Source: Acidobacteriaceae bacterium
GTDB lineage: Bacteria > Acidobacteriota > Terriglobia > Terriglobales > Acidobacteriaceae
Direction: 5' to 3'
Assembly (NCBI GenBank): GCA_003156235.1
Contig: PMGP01000277.1
Location: forward strand, 2,935 to 13,164
Length of the DNA stretch: 10,230 nucleotides
Below are positions 7,449 through 10,230 of the stretch, in pieces. The notes beneath the pieces were generated by a model that saw only the letters and a list, made by a program, of their open reading frames with translations, did no database searches and was not told where the DNA came from. A program made the position numbers and the translations under genes. The number at the start of each line of letters is the position of its first letter. Within the stretch, counting starts at the first letter, position 1.

Positions 7449-7940
7449 AGCTTCACAATTGCTTCGTCCACCGGCGCGCAAACCGTTCAACCCGGCGGCG
7501 CTGCGACTTACACTATCTCCGTAACTCCTGTGAACGGTTCATTCTCGAATACGATCACGCTCACGGCTAGCGGACTCCCCCCCGGTGCAAAGGCAAGTTT
7601 CTTGCCAGCCACACTTACTCCAGGCAGTTCATCGGCAACCTCTACGCTGACGATTCAGACCGCCGCAGCAACCGGAACGGCGCGGCCGCCTGCTTCCCCA
7701 TGGCCGCTGGCAGCGCCGGCTCTGGCGCTGATTGGGCTCTTCATTGTGCCCAGCAAACGCCGCCGCCGCTGGATAACTCTCGGGATGCTGCTCTTCGCCT
7801 CGCTCGGCGCGGTCGCGGCTCTCTCCGGATGCGGAGGCGGCTTTGCCATGGGTAGCAGCCCCAAGAGCTACACCGTCACAGTTACAGGAACCAGCGGCGC
7901 AAATAATCAAACCACCACCGTGCAGCTCACGGTCGAGTAA
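7380..7940 (+). CDS. C-terminal part of the giant surface protein: Ig-like half, membrane hairpin, lipobox
   Basis: This frame continues the giant protein after the frameshift, starting GNSTYAAATMVPQSF, which matches the end of the preceding 85-residue repeat. It could start alone only at TTG 7338 or ATG 7407, and neither has a ribosome binding site, so it is not a separate gene. An Ig-like half follows (to about 7665, ending STLTIQTAA). Then come a Pro/Ala-rich hydrophobic segment (WPLAAPALALIGLFIV, 7701-7748), SKRRRRW (7752-7772), a second hydrophobic segment (ITLGMLLFASLGAVAA) and L-S-G-C with the Cys at 7830-7832, then GGG. The last 24 residues, SYTVTVTGTSG to VQLTVE, look like the final two strands of the interrupted Ig domain. 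In corrected numbering Arg4 is 2262-2265 and Cys is 2286. Basic n-region, h-region and lipobox together form a complete type II signal peptide in an internal position. The stop is 12 bases before the next gene. Confidence 0.7.
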   Translation, partial: GNSTYAAATMVPQSFAVNAALAPSFTIASSTGAQTVQPGGAATYTISVTPVNGSFSNTITLTASGLPPGAKASFLPATLTPGSSSATSTLTIQTAAATGTARPPASPWPLAAPALALIGLFIVPSKRRRRWITLGMLLFASLGAVAALSGCGGGFAMGSSPKSYTVTVTGTSGANNQTTTVQLTVE

Positions 7941-7952
7941 GAGGAGACCACA

Positions 7953-8591
7953 ATGCAACTCAGGATCAAAACTACATTCGCCCTACTGTTGACCTTGGCT
8001 GCGGTCTCCACTGCTTCGGCCCATGCCCAGTCGCCTGACCAGGCCCCCAGCCAAGCTCCCGCTCCGTCCGCGCCAGCCACCGACAAGCCTTTTCACTCCG
8101 AGCTGGCCTTGAGTTATAGTTACGTGCGCAGCAACGCGCCTCCGGGCGGCTGCGGCTGCTTTAGCCTCAATGGCGGCAGCGCCACCTTCGCCTGGCCGGT
8201 CAAGCCTGGGAGCCTTGCCGTGGCTGGCGAAGTGACCATCGCCCACGCGGGCGCCGCCGCAAGCACCAGCGACAGCCTCACGCTCAGCGCCTTCACGGCG
8301 GGAGCACGCTATCTGCCCCGACTGGGCCGCTCGCCCTTGCAGCCCTTCGGCCAGGCGCTCATCGGCCTGGCGCACTCAACAGGAACGCTCGTCCAGGGGT
8401 CGAATCCAGGGGCAACCAACGCGGGCGCGGCCTTTGCAGCGAACCTTGGCGGAGGCCTCGACCTGCGCGCCAGCCCGCGCTTCTCTGTGCGATTGATCGA
8501 AGCCGACTACCTCGTCACCACCTTCGACAACGGCGTCAACAACCACCAGAACAACCTCCGCATCGGCGCCGGACTGGTAGTGCGGTTTTGA
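7953..8591 (+). CDS. Outer-membrane beta-barrel protein
   Basis: The ATG at 7953 follows GAGGAG (7941-7946) at six bases, and the gene begins 12 bases after the stop of the surface-protein reading frame, so the two are probably cotranscribed. The 212-residue product has a Sec signal (MQLRIKTTFALLLTLAA to about AHAQ, residue 26), then a Pro/Ala/Ser-rich linker. From about residue 48 come alternating amphipathic strands: HSELALSYSYVRS, GSATFAW, GSLAVAGEVTIAH, TLSAFTAGARYLP, LQPFGQALIGLAHS, NLGGGLDLR, FSVRLIEADYLV and NLRIGAGLVVRF. That is about eight strands, the size of a small OmpA/OmpX-like barrel, and the last residue is Phe, as BAM substrates usually have. GGCGCF (about 66-71) could form a disulfide in a surface loop. 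Proteins like this are often named only outer membrane beta-barrel protein. A partner role for the giant protein is suggested by position only. Confidence 0.75.
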   Translation: MQLRIKTTFALLLTLAAVSTASAHAQSPDQAPSQAPAPSAPATDKPFHSELALSYSYVRSNAPPGGCGCFSLNGGSATFAWPVKPGSLAVAGEVTIAHAGAAASTSDSLTLSAFTAGARYLPRLGRSPLQPFGQALIGLAHSTGTLVQGSNPGATNAGAAFAANLGGGLDLRASPRFSVRLIEADYLVTTFDNGVNNHQNNLRIGAGLVVRF

Positions 8592-8981
8592 ACCGGACGG
8601 CTGCGGCGGGAGGAAGAGGCGAAGATATGGCAAGTCTCGGCGGTCGCGCCTGAAACCTCAGTCGCCGGGAACATTCGCCTGCCTTGAGCGGTGATTCGTG
8701 AATCCCCGTGTGGCAGAGGATCCAGGAATTGGCAGCCCTCTGCTGAACCAACTCACAAAACTCTGCCAGGATGCTGTAATGATGGAGATGCCGCTCTGCT
8801 GCAACAGGCGCAAACGAGGGAGCCAATGCAAGAGAATCGGGCTGATCCACCACGGGTCAGGCCGAGCCCGCTCAATTTGAAGTCTGGTAGAAAATTGGTA
8901 GCATTTAGCGTCCATTAGGCCGGTTGTTCTGACTCATCCGACTCGGAAGTCCTGTGCAATCAATATCATGCCATCTTGGAG
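8592..8981. other. Non-coding stretch left of the tRNA-Ala fragment, with short direct repeats
   Basis: I find no credible gene in these 390 bases; the open frames of 60-85 codons have no recognisable product. No clear terminator follows the barrel gene. Two structures stand out: TGGTAG at 8885-8890 and again at 8896-8901 (11-base period), and a perfect 5-bp inverted repeat with a two-base spacer, GATTCGTGAATC (8693-8704). TGGTAG lies 80-100 bases left of the tRNA fragment, a distance at which integrase arm-type sites can occur, but that role is speculative. Confidence 0.4.
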
Positions 8982-9031
8982 CTTCCATGGCATGGAAGAG
9001 GTCGTCGGTTCGATCCCGAACAGGTCCACCA
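8982..9031 (+). tRNA. 3' half of tRNA-Ala(GGC), probable attachment-site remnant
   Basis: The sequence folds as the 3' half of a tRNA in exact canonical spacing. The anticodon stem CTTCC/GGAAG (8982-8986, 8994-8998) encloses a seven-base loop ATGGCAT with anticodon GGC (8989-8991) after T33. A five-base variable region (8999-9003) follows, then a T stem with loop TTCGATC (9009-9015), a seven-base acceptor strand CAGGTCC (9021-9027), discriminator A and encoded CCA (9029-9031). The base at tRNA position 70 is T, as expected for the G3-U70 pair that identifies alanine tRNAs. The T stem has one outer G-A mismatch. No matching 5' acceptor strand (GGGCCTG or GGACCTG) and no D arm are found in the 26 bases before 8982, where they should be. 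It is therefore not a functional tRNA but the kind of fragment left as an att core by elements that integrate at the anticodon loop. Confidence 0.7.
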
Positions 9032-9160
9032 ATTAATCAATAACTTAGAGAATCATTTTTCCCAGGACCGAGCATCCCACTGTCTGGCTGCGCAATACAT
9101 TTTCCCTTCGGGATTCGGCGTATGGCGCAGGTCCCCAGCGTGAAGAATAAATGCGGGTGC

Positions 9161-9189
9161 CCTAGGTGCCTCGCTTCCGGGCACCTGGG
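9161..9189 (-). terminator. Palindrome after the ribokinase gene, terminator or REP-like element
   Basis: A 10-bp stem with one T-G wobble, 9161-9170 with 9180-9189, closes a nine-base loop. It begins 12 bases beyond the ribokinase stop, a normal place for a terminator of that - strand gene. However, no T run follows on the - strand, so termination would not be of the simple intrinsic type. GC-rich palindromes of this kind after genes may instead be dispersed REP-like units. Confidence 0.45.
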
Positions 9190-9200
9190 ATCATGGCGAA

Positions 9201-10121
9201 TCACAACGGCAGCGCGTCAATCTCCGCGCGGGCGGGCATGGAGGGCGCGGTGCCGGGGCGTGTGATGGAGATGCCGGCGGTCACGCAGCCAAAGTGAGCG
9301 GCCTCCACCAGGTCCATGCCCTCCGACAGGGCGACGGCGAAGCCGCCATTGAAGGCGTCGCCCGCTCCGGTGGTTTCCACGACTCTGCCGGCGTTGACGG
9401 CGGGAACATGCGCATTGACGCGGGCATTCTTGACGAAGACGCCCTGCGCGCCAAGCGTGATGAGGACGTTCTGCACGCCGCGGGCGATGAATGCATCGGC
9501 GGCTTTCTCGGCGTCAGCCACGTTGGCCACCGGCATGCCGGTAAGCGCGGCGGCCTCCGTCTCATTGGGAGTAATGTAGTCGATGTATTGATAGATGCTC
9601 TCGGTCAGAGGCGCGGCCGGCGCGGGATTAAGAATGGTGGGTACGCCGAGCGCGTGGGCCAGCCGAAGTCCGTGCTCAACAACGGCGAGCGAAAGCTCAA
9701 GCTGCGCGACGAAGACGCTGGAGCCGGCAATGAGCGCGCGAGCCTGATCGATCTCGGCGGCGGTCAATTCAAAGCAGGCGCCGGGCACAACGATAATTGC
9801 GTTCTCGCCCTTCTCGGCATCGATGATGATCGCGGCCGCGCCGGTGGCGCTCGTCGTCGTGAAGAGAAACCTGGTGTCGATGCCCTCTATCTTATAGAGA
9901 TTGCGCGCCATGTCGCCGAAGGCGTCCTGCCCCAGCTTGGAGATGAAGCTCACCCGGCCGCCGGCGCGCGCCGCGGCCACCGCTTGGTTAGAGCCCTTGC
10001 CGCCTGGGCCAAGTTTGAATGACCGGCCCATCAGCGTCTCGCCCCAGGCGGGAATGCGGCCCGTGCGGAATGCCAAATCCGCAACAAAGCTGCCCATCAC
10101 TGTAACCCACTTCTTTTCCAT
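9201..10121 (-). CDS. rbsK: Ribokinase (PfkB family carbohydrate kinase)
   Basis: The 306-residue product has the length of bacterial ribokinases, cytosolic enzymes that phosphorylate D-ribose at O5 with ATP so that it can enter the pentose phosphate pathway. It carries PfkB signature 1, LGPGGKGSNQAVAAARAGG (37-55), which binds the sugar. TPNETEA (184-190) fits the nucleotide/Mg region. Signature 2, TTGAGDAFNGGFAVAL (250-265), has the anion hole GAGD and the catalytic base Asp255. ITLGAQGVFV (221-230) and ITRPGTAPSMP (286-296) match the ATP and cation-binding parts of RbsK. A GSFVADL start with a following GRIPAWGET (21-29) is also typical. Other PfkB kinases share the fold, but GGKGSNQA and the C-terminal motif favour ribokinase. 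The ATG at 10121 has AGGA ten bases upstream. No ribose transporter or regulator gene is adjacent in the window, so it appears to stand alone. Confidence 0.88.
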   Translation of the reverse strand: MEKKWVTVMGSFVADLAFRTGRIPAWGETLMGRSFKLGPGGKGSNQAVAAARAGGRVSFISKLGQDAFGDMARNLYKIEGIDTRFLFTTTSATGAAAIIIDAEKGENAIIVVPGACFELTAAEIDQARALIAGSSVFVAQLELSLAVVEHGLRLAHALGVPTILNPAPAAPLTESIYQYIDYITPNETEAAALTGMPVANVADAEKAADAFIARGVQNVLITLGAQGVFVKNARVNAHVPAVNAGRVVETTGAGDAFNGGFAVALSEGMDLVEAAHFGCVTAGISITRPGTAPSMPARAEIDALPL

Positions 10122-10172
10122 TACTGAGTCATCCTATTGTGTAGAGGTATTTTCATAACCTGATTTTGAAAG

Positions 10173-10226
10173 GGCACGGCTTTAGCCGTGCCGCTGACAT
10201 AGCCGAAGAATCGCGGGCTTTAGCCC
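10173..10226. repeat. Two REP-like palindromes with GGCTTTAGCC core
   Basis: The first is a perfect 8-bp stem, GGCACGGC (10173-10180) with GCCGTGCC (10185-10192), around the loop TTTA. The second is GGGC (10215-10218) with GCCC (10223-10226), around the same TTTA loop. Both share GGCTTTAGCC and stand 42 bases apart, about 50 bases upstream of the ribokinase start. The window ends just after the second. From memory, elements with this core recur between genes in Acidobacteriota genomes. Paired hairpins with a shared core look like a REP/BIME unit. Confidence 0.6.
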
Positions 10227-10230
10227 CTGA

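Noticed and set aside
8691..8918. 75-codon + strand frame and overlapping - strand frames after the barrel gene
   Set aside because: No domain and no ribosome binding site. I considered an integrase tail because of the nearby tRNA fragment, but no catalytic Arg-His-Arg-Tyr motif is visible.
8955..9031. Complete tRNA-Ala gene
   Set aside because: The 26 bases before the anticodon stem form neither a D arm nor a 5' acceptor strand that pairs with CAGGTCC.
9294..10022. 242-codon + strand frame opposite ribokinase
   Set aside because: It is antisense to a clear PfkB kinase and its product has no recognisable domain.

Overview
The window is GC-rich and most likely comes from an Acidobacteriota chromosome, probably class Terriglobia. 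The clues are a very large secreted protein mixing FG-GAP, parallel beta-helix, DUF11, TIG, BACON-like and Ig-like modules, a small beta-barrel protein behind it, a fragment of the ECF sigma family common in that phylum, and palindromes with a GGCTTTAGCC core. This assignment is inference; no marker gene is present.

Layout. Bases 1-170 look like the 3' end of an unidentified + strand gene, with a convincing intrinsic terminator at 318-339. Bases 345-590 (-) hold the N-terminal third of an ECF sigma factor that breaks off inside region 2. Its upstream side has three CGCATT motifs about two helical turns apart. Bases 974-7940 (+) encode one giant modular surface protein, about 2321 residues if a single-base frameshift near 7377 is corrected. 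As written it is split into a 2136-residue product and an orphan C-terminus. Twelve bases later, 7953-8591 (+) encodes a 212-residue outer-membrane beta-barrel protein, probably in the same transcript. Bases 8592-8981 are non-coding as far as I can see. Bases 8982-9031 are the exact 3' half of a tRNA-Ala(GGC), from anticodon stem to CCA, with no matching 5' half. Beyond it is a ribokinase-type gene on the - strand (9201-10121), flanked by palindromes at 9161-9189 and 10173-10226.

How it fits together. The giant protein has an N-terminal Sec signal, and the next gene encodes an outer-membrane barrel, so the pair probably acts at the cell surface. The end of the giant protein is the most unusual part. 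An Ig-like domain appears to be interrupted by a hydrophobic segment, an Arg4 cluster and a second hydrophobic segment ending in a perfect lipobox (L-S-G-C); the last two strands of the Ig fold follow the Cys. This looks like an internal lipoprotein signal inside a split Ig domain and could be a surface-anchoring device. The tRNA-Ala half resembles the att site left at the far end of an element integrated into a tRNA gene. By that logic the element lies to the left of 9031 and would include the surface-protein operon, with ribokinase on the chromosome side.
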